64,000 nucleotides of DNA from Chryseobacterium tructae (GCF_030409875.1 NZ_JAUFQR010000003.1:372001-436000), one strand, 5' to 3'. Counted from the stretch's first letter, positions 9,774 through 19,700 are shown. Notes: a model not told the origin generated them from the sequence alone. A program made the numbers and translations.

Positions 9774-11044
9774 TTAATGAAACCTAAAATTAGCTTCAGG
9801 CAGCGTATTTTTTTTCAGAAAAGCCTCATATTCCGGAGAAAGCTTGGCACGGCCAAAGGTATTTTCACCGCTCATGCTTCCAAGGCGGACTTTATCCTTA
9901 CCGAACTTTCGGTTCATGGCATCCATTGCTTTCATCACAGGGAGGTGCTGGTTTTGTATATCTTCTTCAAAAAGACTGATCTGTCTCTGATCTTCAGGAA
10001 CAAAGTCATTCACCATTACTCCGGCCCTTTTGTAGTGAAAACCGTCTCGATACACTGCCTCAAACAATTCATTCACAATTCGTCCTATTAAGATAGATGA
10101 ATTAGTAGGATTGGGTAAAATCTGGGTCATGGCATTTCTGTATTCAGGGAGGTCTTTTCTGAAGCGATTCGTTTGCACAAAAACAGTAATCATTTTACAG
10201 CAGGTGTTTTGCTTCCTCAATCTTTCTGAACAATACATTCCAAAGGTTTCTACACGCTCCCTTACCGCTTCTTTATCGGTAAGCATTTCCATAAAGCTTC
10301 TGGTAACCGCAATTGATTTTTTTGGAGAGGGAGCATCCAATTCAAGCTGGCGAATTCCTTTTAATTCATTAATCATCCTTACCCCATGAATTCCCATGAT
10401 TTCCGAACCCACATTTCAGGCTTCTGAAGAAGATCCCAGGCTTTATAAACGCCACTGTCATTCATTTTAGCTGCTAATTTTCTTCCTATTCCCCAAACAT
10501 CTCCTATATTAAGCCATTTTAATGCTTTTTCTATTTTTTCAGGAGTATCCATGATATAGACTCCATTAAATTGCTTAGGAAAATCCTTTACAATCCTATT
10601 AGCTACTTTGCACAGTGTCTTAGTAGGAGCAATTCCTATACTTACAGGAATATTTTCTTTCTCCTGAATTTCTATTTTAATTTTAGAACAATACTCGTGG
10701 ATATCAATATATTTAAAGCCTGTAAGGTCTAGAAAAAGCTCATCAATACTGTATATCTCATACTCCAAAACATAAGAACGGGCAATATTGATGACCTGCT
10801 GGCTCTTATAATTGTAAAGTTCAAACTTTGCAGAAAAGCTTTTTACATCATGCTGTTTGAAAAGATCTTTGTATTTAAATGCCGGAGCTGCCATAGGAAT
10901 TCCCAGATCTTTTGCTTCCTTGCTTCGGGATACAACACACCCATCGTTGTTGGAAAGAACCACAACGGGCTTGCCTTCAAGGTCAGGATCTAAAGTCCTT
11001 TCACAAGAAACAAAAAAGTTATTACAATCTACCAGCGCATACAT
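9774..11044 (-). CDS. umuC: Y-family DNA polymerase V catalytic subunit, frameshifted
   Basis: 423 residues when repaired. N-terminal YALVDCNNFFVSCERTL and NNDGCVVSRSKEAK are the UmuC/DinB catalytic start; SIDELFLDL carries the second metal-binding acidic pair; the later LKWLNIGDVWGIGRKLA is the helix-hairpin-helix thumb, and FVPEDQRQISLFEED is a likely beta-clamp-binding tail. It carries out translesion synthesis after DNA damage. The frame break at 10400 (CGGAAATCATGG; one more A gives RKIMGIHGVRM) looks like an error. The ATG at 11044 is chosen because the alternative start at 11068 lies inside the promoter box. No umuD is adjacent; the gene is divergent from the phage-tail-like island. 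Confidence 0.9.
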
Positions 11045-11065
11045 GACGATCGTGAAATATTTATA

Positions 11066-11087
11066 CAAAATTATTCTTTTTAAAGAA
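11066..11087 (-). promoter_or_regulatory. umuC -7 box with adjoining inverted repeat
   Basis: On the minus strand TAATTTTG (11073-11066) precedes the ATG by 21 bases. Directly upstream, 11074-11087 is the inverted repeat TTCTTT-AA-AAAGAA, a possible operator for damage control. No match to the island motif is present here. Confidence 0.45.
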
Positions 11088-11158
11088 CAATATCACTTTT
11101 GAATCAGGAATTTAACACCACTTTTAACACATTGAAAAACATATACATATTATTTTTT

Positions 11159-11196
11159 AATACGACATATTTTGTCGTATTAGGGTAATAGCTTTG
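11159..11196 (+). promoter_or_regulatory. Island motif 1 plus -7 box
   Basis: AATACGACATATTTTGTCGT (11159-11178), then 10 bases, then TAGCTTTG (11189-11196). The motif is part of a perfect 23-base palindrome, AATACGACA-N5-TGTCGTATT, at 11159-11181. It lies upstream of the second motif and so forms a tandem promoter for the M15 gene. Confidence 0.65.
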
Positions 11197-11248
11197 TTTT
11201 CAAAAACAATTCCCAAATCCTCTCTTCTTTTCTCTTCTTTTTAATTAA

Positions 11249-11286
11249 AACACGTCAATTTTTGTCGCCTTGCACTCCTACTTTTG
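11249..11286 (+). promoter_or_regulatory. Island motif 2 plus -7 box
   Basis: AACACGTCAATTTTTGTCGC (11249-11268), 10 bases, TACTTTTG (11279-11286); the M15 peptidase ATG follows 19 bases later. Confidence 0.8.
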
Positions 11287-11305
11287 TTTCAAATAATAAA
11301 GATTT

Positions 11306-11806
11306 ATGGATAAAGTAACATTAGAAAGAATTCAGAAGCTTCACCCACTGGTAAGAGAGGAAGTAAAACAAATTATTAAGGAATGTGATGAAGCACTTAC
11401 AGGGAGAGCCAAGATAAGAATCACCCAAGGACTAAGGTCTTTTGAGGAACAGGAGAAGCTTTATGCGATCGGGAGAATTACCTCCGGTAAAAAAGTAACC
11501 AATGCAAAAGCAGGCCAAAGCATTCACAATTATGGGCTTGCTGTAGATATGTGTCTAATGATTGACGGAAAAACAGCCAGTTGGGACACCGCAAAAGACT
11601 GGGATAACGATAAAGTAGCCGATTGGTATGAATGTGTAAAAGTTTTTGCAAAACATGGCTGGGACTGGGGTGGAAACTGGAAAACATTTAAAGATCTTCC
11701 CCACTTTGAAAAAAAGACAATCCCTTCGAAGAAAGGAGCTGTAAAAACCAGCTGGAGAACACTGTTTAAGCTGTCTCGCGACAAACAAAATTATGTCATT
11801 TTTTAA
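11306..11806 (+). CDS. M15-type peptidoglycan peptidase (endolysin-like)
   Basis: 166 residues, no signal peptide. GLRSFEEQEKLYAIGR, then QSIHNYGLAVDM with H74 and D81, and GWDWGGNWKTFKDLPHFEK with H133 form the zinc triad of the M15 D-Ala-D-Ala carboxypeptidase/L-Ala-D-Glu endopeptidase fold, as in phage endolysins of the CwlK/T5 type. It should cleave stem-peptide bonds in peptidoglycan. The C-terminal TSWRTLFKLSRDKQNYVIF resembles the tail of other flavobacterial M15 proteins. It is the first gene of the island, has its own motif-bearing promoters, and no holin gene is adjacent, so release or delivery must come from elsewhere. Confidence 0.88.
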   Translation: MDKVTLERIQKLHPLVREEVKQIIKECDEALTGRAKIRITQGLRSFEEQEKLYAIGRITSGKKVTNAKAGQSIHNYGLAVDMCLMIDGKTASWDTAKDWDNDKVADWYECVKVFAKHGWDWGGNWKTFKDLPHFEKKTIPSKKGAVKTSWRTLFKLSRDKQNYVIF

Positions 11807-11831
11807 CGCTTTTTTATTTGAAATTAAATAA

Positions 11832-11869
11832 AACACGTCAAGTTCTGTCGCTTCTCCGTCCTATCTTTG
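11832..11869 (+). promoter_or_regulatory. Island motif 3 plus -7 box
   Basis: AACACGTCAAGTTCTGTCGC (11832-11851), 10 bases, TATCTTTG (11862-11869). The patatin ATG is 128 bases further on, leaving a leader of roughly 120 nt. Confidence 0.8.
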
Positions 11870-11997
11870 TTTTACAAGAAAGCCAGTAAAAACAACAAAT
11901 TCCACACATGGAACTCAAAACATTTTCTAACTAAAATCATAGGTTCCACGGGATTATATTGCAATGTATTCTTAAAAAAAACAATTAACAACATCAC

Positions 11998-13035
11998 ATG
12001 AAAAAGACAACCATTCTTTCTTTGGACGGAGGTGGAATAAGGGGGATCATTACCTGTATTATTCTGCGCTACATAGAAGAACAACTCCAGTATTATGATA
12101 AACCAGGTGCCAAACTTGGGGATTATTTTGATCTGGTGGCAGGCAGTAGCACGGGAGGGCTTATTGCTTCCATTATTCTATGTCCTGATGAAGTCCGCAA
12201 GGCAAAATATTCTATTCAGAAAGGATTGGAATTGTATGCTGAAAGGGGCGGTGATATTTTCCAGGTTTCCTTTTGGGAAAAGCTGGTTAATCCATTTGGA
12301 TTATTGAATGAAAGGATTTCTCAGGAAGCACTTGAAAAAAACCTGAATGACTTTTTTGGAAATTTAGAATTAAAGGAATTAATAAAACCATGTTTAATCA
12401 CAAGTTATGATATCGAAAACAGAAGAGCTAAACTTTTTAACTCTTGTGAAGCTCATCTCAGCACAGATAATTTCTATGTAAAAGATGTTTGCAGAGCTAC
12501 ATCCGCAGCCCCTACCTATTTCAGTCCGGTACAAATCAAATCTATGTACGGACAAATCTTCAGCCTGATTGATGGCGGTATGTTTGCGAATAATCCTGCA
12601 CTTTGTGCGTATGCAGAAGCCAGAAAAATTCCTTTTGCAGAAGTTTTAAAAAATCATCAGAAAGCCAATCATCCCGGAGTAAACGATATGATTATTATTT
12701 CTATCGGAACAGGAATTGAAGCGAGACCTTACTCTTTTAATAAACTGGAAAAAGCTGGAAAAATAGGCTGGGTAAATCCGATCATTGACATTTTAATGTC
12801 TGCCAATGCAGAAACTGTAGATTATCAGCTTTCTCAAATGTTTCAGACCTTGGGACTGAGAAATCAGAAAAATTATTACCGCCTGAATCCCTCATTGAAA
12901 AACGCTTCTCCGGCAATGGATAACGTAAGACGATCTAATATTGAAAACCTAATACAAGCCGGATTAAGCTATATTGATGACAACAGAGAAACATTGAACC
13001 AAATTGTTCAGAAACTCATCAAAAACAAAATATAA
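11998..13035 (+). CDS. Patatin-like phospholipase
   Basis: 345 residues with the complete patatin catalytic set: the glycine-rich oxyanion loop D10-GGGIRG, the nucleophile elbow G49-S-S51-T-G, and the Asp of the Ser-Asp dyad at D192 in LIDGGMFANNP. These enzymes are lipid acyl hydrolases (phospholipase A). There is no signal peptide or transmembrane helix. Patatins occur as secreted or injected antibacterial effectors and as CBASS-type defence effectors; here no cyclase or sensor is adjacent, and the shared promoter motif ties it to the tail-fibre/toxin genes, so an effector role is my inference. The 3' end is not followed by a clear terminator. Confidence 0.9.
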   Translation: MKKTTILSLDGGGIRGIITCIILRYIEEQLQYYDKPGAKLGDYFDLVAGSSTGGLIASIILCPDEVRKAKYSIQKGLELYAERGGDIFQVSFWEKLVNPFGLLNERISQEALEKNLNDFFGNLELKELIKPCLITSYDIENRRAKLFNSCEAHLSTDNFYVKDVCRATSAAPTYFSPVQIKSMYGQIFSLIDGGMFANNPALCAYAEARKIPFAEVLKNHQKANHPGVNDMIIISIGTGIEARPYSFNKLEKAGKIGWVNPIIDILMSANAETVDYQLSQMFQTLGLRNQKNYYRLNPSLKNASPAMDNVRRSNIENLIQAGLSYIDDNRETLNQIVQKLIKNKI

Positions 13036-13103
13036 GCTTTTAAGCTTATAACAACCTAATATAAGCTCTAAAGATTATATTTATTTTATTTAAAATTATT
13101 TTT

Positions 13104-13141
13104 AACACGTCAAGTTTTGTCGCTTCCCACTACTACCTTTG
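13104..13141 (+). promoter_or_regulatory. Island motif 4 plus -7 box
   Basis: AACACGTCAAGTTTTGTCGC (13104-13123), 10 bases, TACCTTTG (13134-13141). It drives the 56-residue acidic protein through a leader of about 120 nt. Confidence 0.8.
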
Positions 13142-13189
13142 GAGTATCAAAAAGACACAAAACAACTATCAACAAAAAACTTAAAAACG

Positions 13190-13240
13190 CCTTTGAATTC
13201 AACATTCGTACGTGCTGAACAGCCAAAAATATGTTCAAAA
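13190..13240 (+). repeat. Leader repeat, copy A
   Basis: A 51-base segment starting CCTTTGAATTCAACATTC, with GAACAGCCA in its middle, lies in the leader of the acidic-protein gene. It aligns with 13533-13584 in the next leader. Confidence 0.6.
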
Positions 13241-13267
13241 TATAACCAACACCTTATAACACAGAAC

Positions 13268-13438
13268 ATGGAAACACCAAATCACAATTCAGATATCCTT
13301 TTCGATGAAGAGCTCTACACCGTAGAATGGAGCGATATCGAAAATGCTGAGATGGATTATGAAAACTATCTCAATGACATTGAAAACTTCTTTAGAAAAG
13401 ACTTCGACGAAGACATTCTTGAAGAAGATGTTTTTTAA
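13268..13438 (+). CDS. Hyperacidic 56-residue protein, unknown function
   Basis: The ATG at 13268 gives METPNHNSDILFDEELYTVE and ends DEDILEEDVF. Twenty of 56 residues are Asp or Glu against one Arg and one Lys, with Tyr/Phe/Trp spread through the chain. No signal peptide and no known family. An in-frame TTG at 13139 is rejected as start because it lies inside the promoter box. The gene has its own copy of the island motif and sits between the patatin and tail-fibre genes. Its charge would suit a DNA mimic, anti-activator or small chaperone, but that is speculation. Confidence 0.65.
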   Translation: METPNHNSDILFDEELYTVEWSDIENAEMDYENYLNDIENFFRKDFDEDILEEDVF

Positions 13439-13451
13439 GTAAAAACTTTAT

Positions 13452-13489
13452 TATACAACAAGTTCTGACGCTGTCCATCATTACTTTTG
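13452..13489 (+). promoter_or_regulatory. Island motif 5 (weakest) plus -7 box
   Basis: TATACAACAAGTTCTGACGC (13452-13471), 10 bases, TACTTTTG (13482-13489). It heads the tail-fibre unit, whose first ATG is at 13700, leaving a leader of about 200 nt. Confidence 0.7.
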
Positions 13490-13532
13490 ATATCCTTATC
13501 ATACACAGCAGTCTCATTAAACATTCTCAAAT

Positions 13533-13584
13533 CCTTTGAATTCACCATTCACAAAATGTTGGACAGCCAGAACTATGTCTAAAA
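13533..13584 (+). repeat. Leader repeat, copy B
   Basis: Begins CCTTTGAATTCACCATTC and contains GGACAGCCAGAACTATG; it aligns over its whole length with 13190-13240. Motif, -7 box and leader together look like one duplicated regulatory module. Confidence 0.6.
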
Positions 13585-13699
13585 ATTAAAGTACAACAGT
13601 GGAAATCTAATCTGCAGCCACTATAAAAACAAGAGCAGATCCTGAAACATGTAAAAATATTTCAGTAATCAACTATTAATAAATCCAATCACAATTTTA

Positions 13700-14347
13700 A
13701 TGAAAACAAAAGAAGAGCTCAAGCTCTATTTCGAAAATGGAGATATTCCAAGGCAGGAAGATTTCTGGGCATGGCAGGATTCTTATTGGCATAAAGACGA
13801 GAAAATCAACAAAGTATCTCTTGATTTAACAGCTTACAACGAACTTACCTATTCTCCAACAGATAATACAGAAATTACAGGATTTGATTCAGTGATCATC
13901 TTCCCTGAAGGAATAACAGTTATTGGAGGTTTTCAATACTCAATTACACTTCAAAATCGTATTTCTAAAATTAAATTTCCCAACTCCCTCAAAAGAATAC
14001 GAAGCAGAGCCTTTCAAATACAGCATATAAAAGGATCTTTAAGAATCCCTGGAAATTGCAAGGTTATTGAGTCATTTGCTTTTAACTCTGTTAATACTCA
14101 TTTGTCTGAACTCATATTAGAAAATGGTATCGAAACAATTGAGGAAAGTGCATTTCAATTGCCGTCAAGCTTTGAATTAACCTCTTTAGACATCCCTGAT
14201 TCTGTACAATTTGTAGGGAAAAATGCATTTGCTATCCCCTCTCTTAAATCTGTCATAGTACCAGAAGACCTGGATATAAGCAATGCAGGACTTCCTAGTA
14301 CAGCTATTATAATTGTCAGGGTTAAAGATTCAACACCAATTCCTTAA
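13700..14347 (+). CDS. BspA-type leucine-rich protein with shared N-terminal module (1)
   Basis: 215 residues in two parts. Residues 1-34 (MKTKEELKLYFENGDIPRQE, then FWAWQDSYWHKDEK) form a module found almost unchanged in the next two genes; the pattern YFE-GD-P is typical of the N-terminal attachment part of Bacteroidota phage tail-fibre proteins. Residues from about 60 onward are LRR_5 (BspA-type) repeats of the form L-IP-s-v-IE--AF, e.g. LRIPGNCKVIESFAF and LILENGIETIEESAF. BspA repeats usually bind proteins or cell surfaces. No signal peptide. I infer a receptor-binding or adhesin protein mounted through the N-terminal module. Confidence 0.75.
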   Translation: MKTKEELKLYFENGDIPRQEDFWAWQDSYWHKDEKINKVSLDLTAYNELTYSPTDNTEITGFDSVIIFPEGITVIGGFQYSITLQNRISKIKFPNSLKRIRSRAFQIQHIKGSLRIPGNCKVIESFAFNSVNTHLSELILENGIETIEESAFQLPSSFELTSLDIPDSVQFVGKNAFAIPSLKSVIVPEDLDISNAGLPSTAIIIVRVKDSTPIP

Positions 14348-14357
14348 CATACAAAAT

Positions 14358-14981
14358 ATGAAAACAAAAGAAGAATTAAAACTTTATTTCGAAAATGGAG
14401 ATATTCCAAGACAGGAAGATTTCTGGGCATGGCAGGACTCATACTGGCATAAAGAGGAAAAACTGGATAAAACATCACTTGCCTTCCCAGCTTATGAAGA
14501 ATTTGTCTATTCCTCTACAGATAATACAGAAATTATTGGACTCGGAAAAAGGATTACTTTCCCTGAAGGAATCAAAGTTATTGGAGGTTTCTCATTTATT
14601 CCAGCTGGTAAAAACTTTATTACTCAGGTTACTTTTCCCAGCACATTGGAAAAAATAAAATCCAGTGCTTTCGCTCTCCAATACCTAACAGGGACTTTAA
14701 AAATACCTGGATCCTGTAAAATAATTGAAGCAGCAGCATTTGGCAGCTATAGTGCTAACCTATCACAATTAATACTCGAAGAAGGTATAGAAACAATTGG
14801 GATAGGAGCATTTCAATTTAATGGTGGTAAAAATCTAAAAAATTTATACATCCCGAATTCCGTCAAATCCATAGGAGAAAATGCTTTTAATATTCCTTCA
14901 TTACAAACCGTTTCTGCCAAAGCAGGACTAGACCTTAGCAAAGCTGGAATTCCAGCAACTGCTACAATTACATATAGATAA
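14358..14981 (+). CDS. BspA-type leucine-rich protein with shared N-terminal module (2)
   Basis: 207 residues and a close paralogue of the gene just upstream: residues 1-31 are identical, then LRR_5 repeats such as FPSTLEKIKSSAFA, LKIPGSCKIIEAAAF and LYIPNSVKSIGENAF. The spacing of 10 bases and the near-identical first hundred bases show a recent tandem duplication. The two copies differ most in the exposed repeat positions, as expected for diversifying binding proteins. The ATG at 14358 is used; an upstream in-frame start would only overlap the preceding gene. Confidence 0.75.
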   Translation: MKTKEELKLYFENGDIPRQEDFWAWQDSYWHKEEKLDKTSLAFPAYEEFVYSSTDNTEIIGLGKRITFPEGIKVIGGFSFIPAGKNFITQVTFPSTLEKIKSSAFALQYLTGTLKIPGSCKIIEAAAFGSYSANLSQLILEEGIETIGIGAFQFNGGKNLKNLYIPNSVKSIGENAFNIPSLQTVSAKAGLDLSKAGIPATATITYR

Positions 14982-14990
14982 CAGTAAAAA

Positions 14991-16727
14991 ATGAAAACAA
15001 AACAAGAATTAAAACAATATTTCGAAAACGGAGACATCCCCAATCAGGACGAATTTTGGGAATGGCAGGAATCCTATTGGCATAAAGACGAAAAGATTCC
15101 ATTGGATAAATTAGCTTATGATTTTTCCAAAAAAGCGGATCTTGTAGACGGAGTCGTTCCTGCTTCACAATTACCAAGCTACGTAGATGATGTCTTAGAG
15201 TTTGATACCTTTTCTGGCTTACCTCAGCAAGGCGAATCCGGAAAGATTTACATTATCAAAGACACCAATAAACTCTACAGATGGACTGGTGCAAGATATA
15301 TTGATATCACCCAAGGAGAACTTTCAACCCTACAATCCGCAACAGACAGAGGAAATGAAACCACAAATTCTATTAAAGTACAGGGAATAAGTTACGGCGG
15401 CTCTTCTCAACAGAATAATATTATAATCGGCGATAATATAGAAGGACTCAATTTTCAGGCCAGTAATACGATTTCAATAGGTAAAAATTCTAAACCAAGT
15501 GGTTCAGATCATCTCATTATTGGAAACTCAACATGTGTTACATCTGATAGCAGTTCTATAGGAAATACAGTGATTGGTAACTCCACTTATTCAAATGGTT
15601 TATATTCATCAGATAATACTGTTATCGGGTATAGCACCTTTAATAATGCTAAAAATAGCAATGGAAATACCATTATAGGAACTTATGCTGCAAGTTCAGG
15701 CGGAGAAGGAAATAACCAAAATATTATTTTAGGTCAAAATGCAGGTTCCTCGCTCTCTTCTGGTTCAAGCAGTAATATTATAGTGGGAAATAATTCTGTA
15801 TTTGCCAACACTCAATTACAAAACAGTTTATATCTTCACAATAATAATTCAGGTAAAAATGTCACCCTATCCGACGCTTTAATCTCCGGAAATTTCGTAG
15901 ACCGATATGTAAATCTGAATGGTAAACTTTCAATTACTCCTAATCAGATTCCAGCAGCAGATGCTAGTTATACTAAAAATATCGTTGCAAGACCTGACGG
16001 AACATTCGGCTGGGAAGACAAAACCAGCTCAGAATTTATTTCATTAGGCGGAACAAGCTTCAACAAACCTGTGACAGGAAATATTGTTATCAAAAGCAGC
16101 AGCAAAGGAAGTATTGGAAGCACAACACTTTCCTCCGGAAGTATTTTCTGCTTAGACAATACAGATAAGGGAACCATTATAGATACCTTATCACTTAAAT
16201 TCCTTGAGCCCGGATCCGGTGTTGTTGCTGAAATGACATCCAACGAGATTATTACAGAAAATATATACACTATTACTTGTCATGCAACGAATGCAAGAGG
16301 GTTATCAGGAGGAGCATTAGATTATACAGATAATGTAAAAGATCTTGACTACATCCAAAAAAAATACGCTGATAAACAACATTCCTACACTAAAGAAGAA
16401 GTAAAAACCGGTGGGTTATGGATTGATAATAAACCTATTTACAGAAAAACAGTTGTTTTTACCCAAATTCCAGATGAAGGAATTATTAGGATAGACAAAA
16501 TTTTTGAAGACATGGAAATGATCGTTTCCAACCAAATGTTTACAGAATGGTATGATATGAAAGCAGACTTTGCAGGTAACCAGCTCAGAAACGAAGCTTT
16601 TATCTCCCTACAAAAAGAGTTTGTACAGTTTCAGCTTAAAAATTATCCAACTTACAATTATTCTGCAATCAATTCCTTCACTCTAACTCTTGAATACACG
16701 AAAAAAAGAGATCAACCGGTGTACTAA
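14991..16727 (+). CDS. Tail-fibre-like protein with shared N-terminal module (3)
   Basis: 578 residues. The N-terminal module recurs in diverged form (QYFENGDIPNQDEFWEWQES). It is followed by VVPASQLPSYVDDVLEFDTF and GKIYIIKDTNKLYRWTGARY, which I recognise as the connector of Bacteroidota phage tail fibres. Residues about 120-290 are G-N-S-rich repeats (IGNSTYS, IGYSTF, IIGTYAAS, ILGQNAG) that suggest a beta-helical, probably trimeric shaft; the rest, with TKNIVARPDGTFGWED, is a fibre tip. No signal peptide. It is the third consecutive gene with the same head, so alternative binding proteins for one particle or complex are likely. Confidence 0.75.
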   Translation: MKTKQELKQYFENGDIPNQDEFWEWQESYWHKDEKIPLDKLAYDFSKKADLVDGVVPASQLPSYVDDVLEFDTFSGLPQQGESGKIYIIKDTNKLYRWTGARYIDITQGELSTLQSATDRGNETTNSIKVQGISYGGSSQQNNIIIGDNIEGLNFQASNTISIGKNSKPSGSDHLIIGNSTCVTSDSSSIGNTVIGNSTYSNGLYSSDNTVIGYSTFNNAKNSNGNTIIGTYAASSGGEGNNQNIILGQNAGSSLSSGSSSNIIVGNNSVFANTQLQNSLYLHNNNSGKNVTLSDALISGNFVDRYVNLNGKLSITPNQIPAADASYTKNIVARPDGTFGWEDKTSSEFISLGGTSFNKPVTGNIVIKSSSKGSIGSTTLSSGSIFCLDNTDKGTIIDTLSLKFLEPGSGVVAEMTSNEIITENIYTITCHATNARGLSGGALDYTDNVKDLDYIQKKYADKQHSYTKEEVKTGGLWIDNKPIYRKTVVFTQIPDEGIIRIDKIFEDMEMIVSNQMFTEWYDMKADFAGNQLRNEAFISLQKEFVQFQLKNYPTYNYSAINSFTLTLEYTKKRDQPVY

Positions 16728-16771
16728 TATCCCATCATCAAACAAAAAAAACATAAACAAAGTATTTAAAA

Positions 16772-19700
16772 ATGGCAACAGAAAACACACAAAATAACAC
16801 TCCACAAACACTTTTCAGATTTGTGAGCTTAAGAAATCCACAACTTACTGAAACTAAAAAACTAAATCTCGGATTCATTCACAGACCTTCCGGACTTACA
16901 GGCTCATTTGATGTAGCAGTAAACCCTAAAGATCCTGCTTTATTAAAATTCAAAGCTTTGGAAAAAGCGGTGAAATCTTTCAACCCTGTAGGATATAAAA
17001 CGGAACAGGAAATTGAATCAGGTGCATTATCTGATGTTTTAAAAATCGGTAGAAAAATTGCTAAAAAAGAAACCCTTTCCGCAGCCGATGAAGCTACAGC
17101 TAAAAGCCTTTACAACTCTAATGCTATTCAGAGCAAATTAGGAGAAATCTGGGATAACCTGATCTATCAGACTGTAACCCAGGATAATTTTTACACAAAA
17201 GAAGCACTTGTTCACATTCTAAGAGCCCTTCACTTGGGATATGTGGCCAATCTGCCTGTAACTCCAGAACTCACAAAGATTAACGGAAATGATCTTAAAG
17301 CTAAAGCTCTTGAAGCCAGAGTTGTACTTCCTATGAAGCTTTTAGGTGATGGATATGAAGGTGATGGAAACACAACACCTCCATCCCCGTCCGGAAATGC
17401 TTTTCAGGTCAATGTATCCTCAGTAGGACAAGGCGTTATCAATGGTACTCCTATTCCAGCAGCAGTGAAGCAACAGCTAAAGGTAGATGGACAAGAGATT
17501 GCAGAAAGATCAATCCTTAGCCTCGACAGAAATCAGCTGGTTGCATTAAGGACAGAGCTTGAAAAAATGCAGAAATTATATTTCAGTATTAAAGCAAAAG
17601 CTTATGATGCAGCTTATAAACAATATCTGGATGCTAATCAGGCTGGTATTGCCGCTTACAATGCACAACTGGCAAGCATTAATGCTCAGATTGACAAAGG
17701 AACTCTATCTCCTGAAGAAATTGAGGCTCTTTATGTAGCTTTAGACAGGTTAGCAGTTCCTGCGTTTAAATTTGAATATAAAAACGAACTTAACTTTGAA
17801 GATATAATTGCGAAGCTTCCAGCTGCTTTACTTGAAGTATTTATTAAGAATTTCACGCTGGTCAACAACGGATTACCTACAGAAAGAGAATTAGATTTTT
17901 CTAAAATTGAATTTGTATCGGATAAAGAAATCCTTATTGATAAAGTTCCGGTATCCATTACAGAGGAATATGACACCTTCCTTGAAGTTTTTGAAACTAT
18001 TGATGAGCAAACGACATCCAAAACACAGGAACTATTTGCAAAATCCCCTATTCATCAAATGGAGTATGCAAAGATCGGAAGTGTTCTGGTACCTGTAGCC
18101 AATAAAATTACCTATACCGAAATCTCAGGAACATACTATTTAAAAGTAGTCTCCAGAAAAGCAATGTTACTTACATTGAATATTGTAACGTTCTACTATA
18201 ATACAGACAGTGATTCCCTGGCATTGTCCTCTGCTATTATGGAAGTTATTGGTGACAAACAGGAAAATATAAGTATACCTGCCACAAGCATTGTTGATGG
18301 AAAAGTTGTTTTCCCGCCTGCTTTGAATCACATGAGAAATGTATCAAAAGTAAGGATCAATTTATATTTTAAGAACGGAGAACATACTGTAGTAGAGCAC
18401 GCCACTGCTCCAAATCAGGAATATACCGGAAAGTTCACATTCAAAACGATGGTAGATGATGGTGAAGGCGAAGGCGGCGGAAATACTGGCGGTGGCACTG
18501 GTGAAGGAGGTGGAAATACAGGTGGAACCACTCCACAACCAGGGACATTTATCCCTAAACATTTCGGAGTAAAAAGATTGGGGATTGCAGATTACCTTAA
18601 AGTAGTACAGTCTACCCATGCTTATATACCAGGGGAAGTTACGCACATCGAAAACGTAATGGCCAAAGAATTTAAGCAAAAATCAACAAGAAGGTTAAGA
18701 AGAAGTGAAATTCAGACCACAACTTCAAAATCTACGGAAAGAGAAACGCTGAGTGACACAACCACTACTACAAGAAATGACATGCAGTCTGAAGTAGCGA
18801 ATGTTATTCAGCAGGACATCAATACTGAAGCACACTTCAGATATGGTGGTATGGGTAAATCTTTTGAAATCGGGGGAAGCTTTGCGGCTCATAACTCCAA
18901 AGAGACCAGTACAAGGCAGGCTATGGAAAAATCCCAGGAAATTACGGCAAAAGCGACAGAAAGAATCCTGACCAAAGTAGCAGAAGAAAGAATTGAAAAA
19001 ATTATCGAAGAATTTGAAGAAAATAATGCGCATGGTTTTGATAACAGAAATGGAGACAAGCATGTAGTAGGAGTATACAGATGGGTTGATAAAAAAATGA
19101 AAAATCAGATTTACAACTATGGTAAGCGTACCATGTTTGAATTCATGGTTCCAGAACCGGCAAGGTTACATAATCTGGCAACACCTTCTATAGCTGCAGA
19201 TAAACTTAAAGTTCCTGTTGACCCAAGAAAAGCAAATGACGAATGGAAAATGCCGGATTTTAAAACAGCTACAAAAGAACAGCTTCTGCGCTGGGCTCAA
19301 CATTACGGAGTTACTTTAGCTGAAATGCCAAAAGCAAATATCACTGAAGATCAGTATCACGAAGACGGTGCAGGAGCTTCAGCATGGGAAATGAGGACTG
19401 CTCAAATATCTGTCCCTCAGAATTATATATGTACTCATTATAATGTCCGTTATTCTTATCAGGAAAGCAAAAAAAAGGGAAAAATCAGAATCAACAATAG
19501 TGATGAACTAACAGCACATGAAGATACTAAAACGTTCCCTGCTAATGCTGTAACAAAGTTCACATTTACCTACTACCTTTATTTTATTGGTCGTGTTTCA
19601 TTTAACATTACAAAATACTGTACCCTTTCTGAGGAATTCATAGAATCCTGGAAAAAAGAAGGCTTTGAAGCAATTATTAAAGCGTATGAAGAAGCGTATG

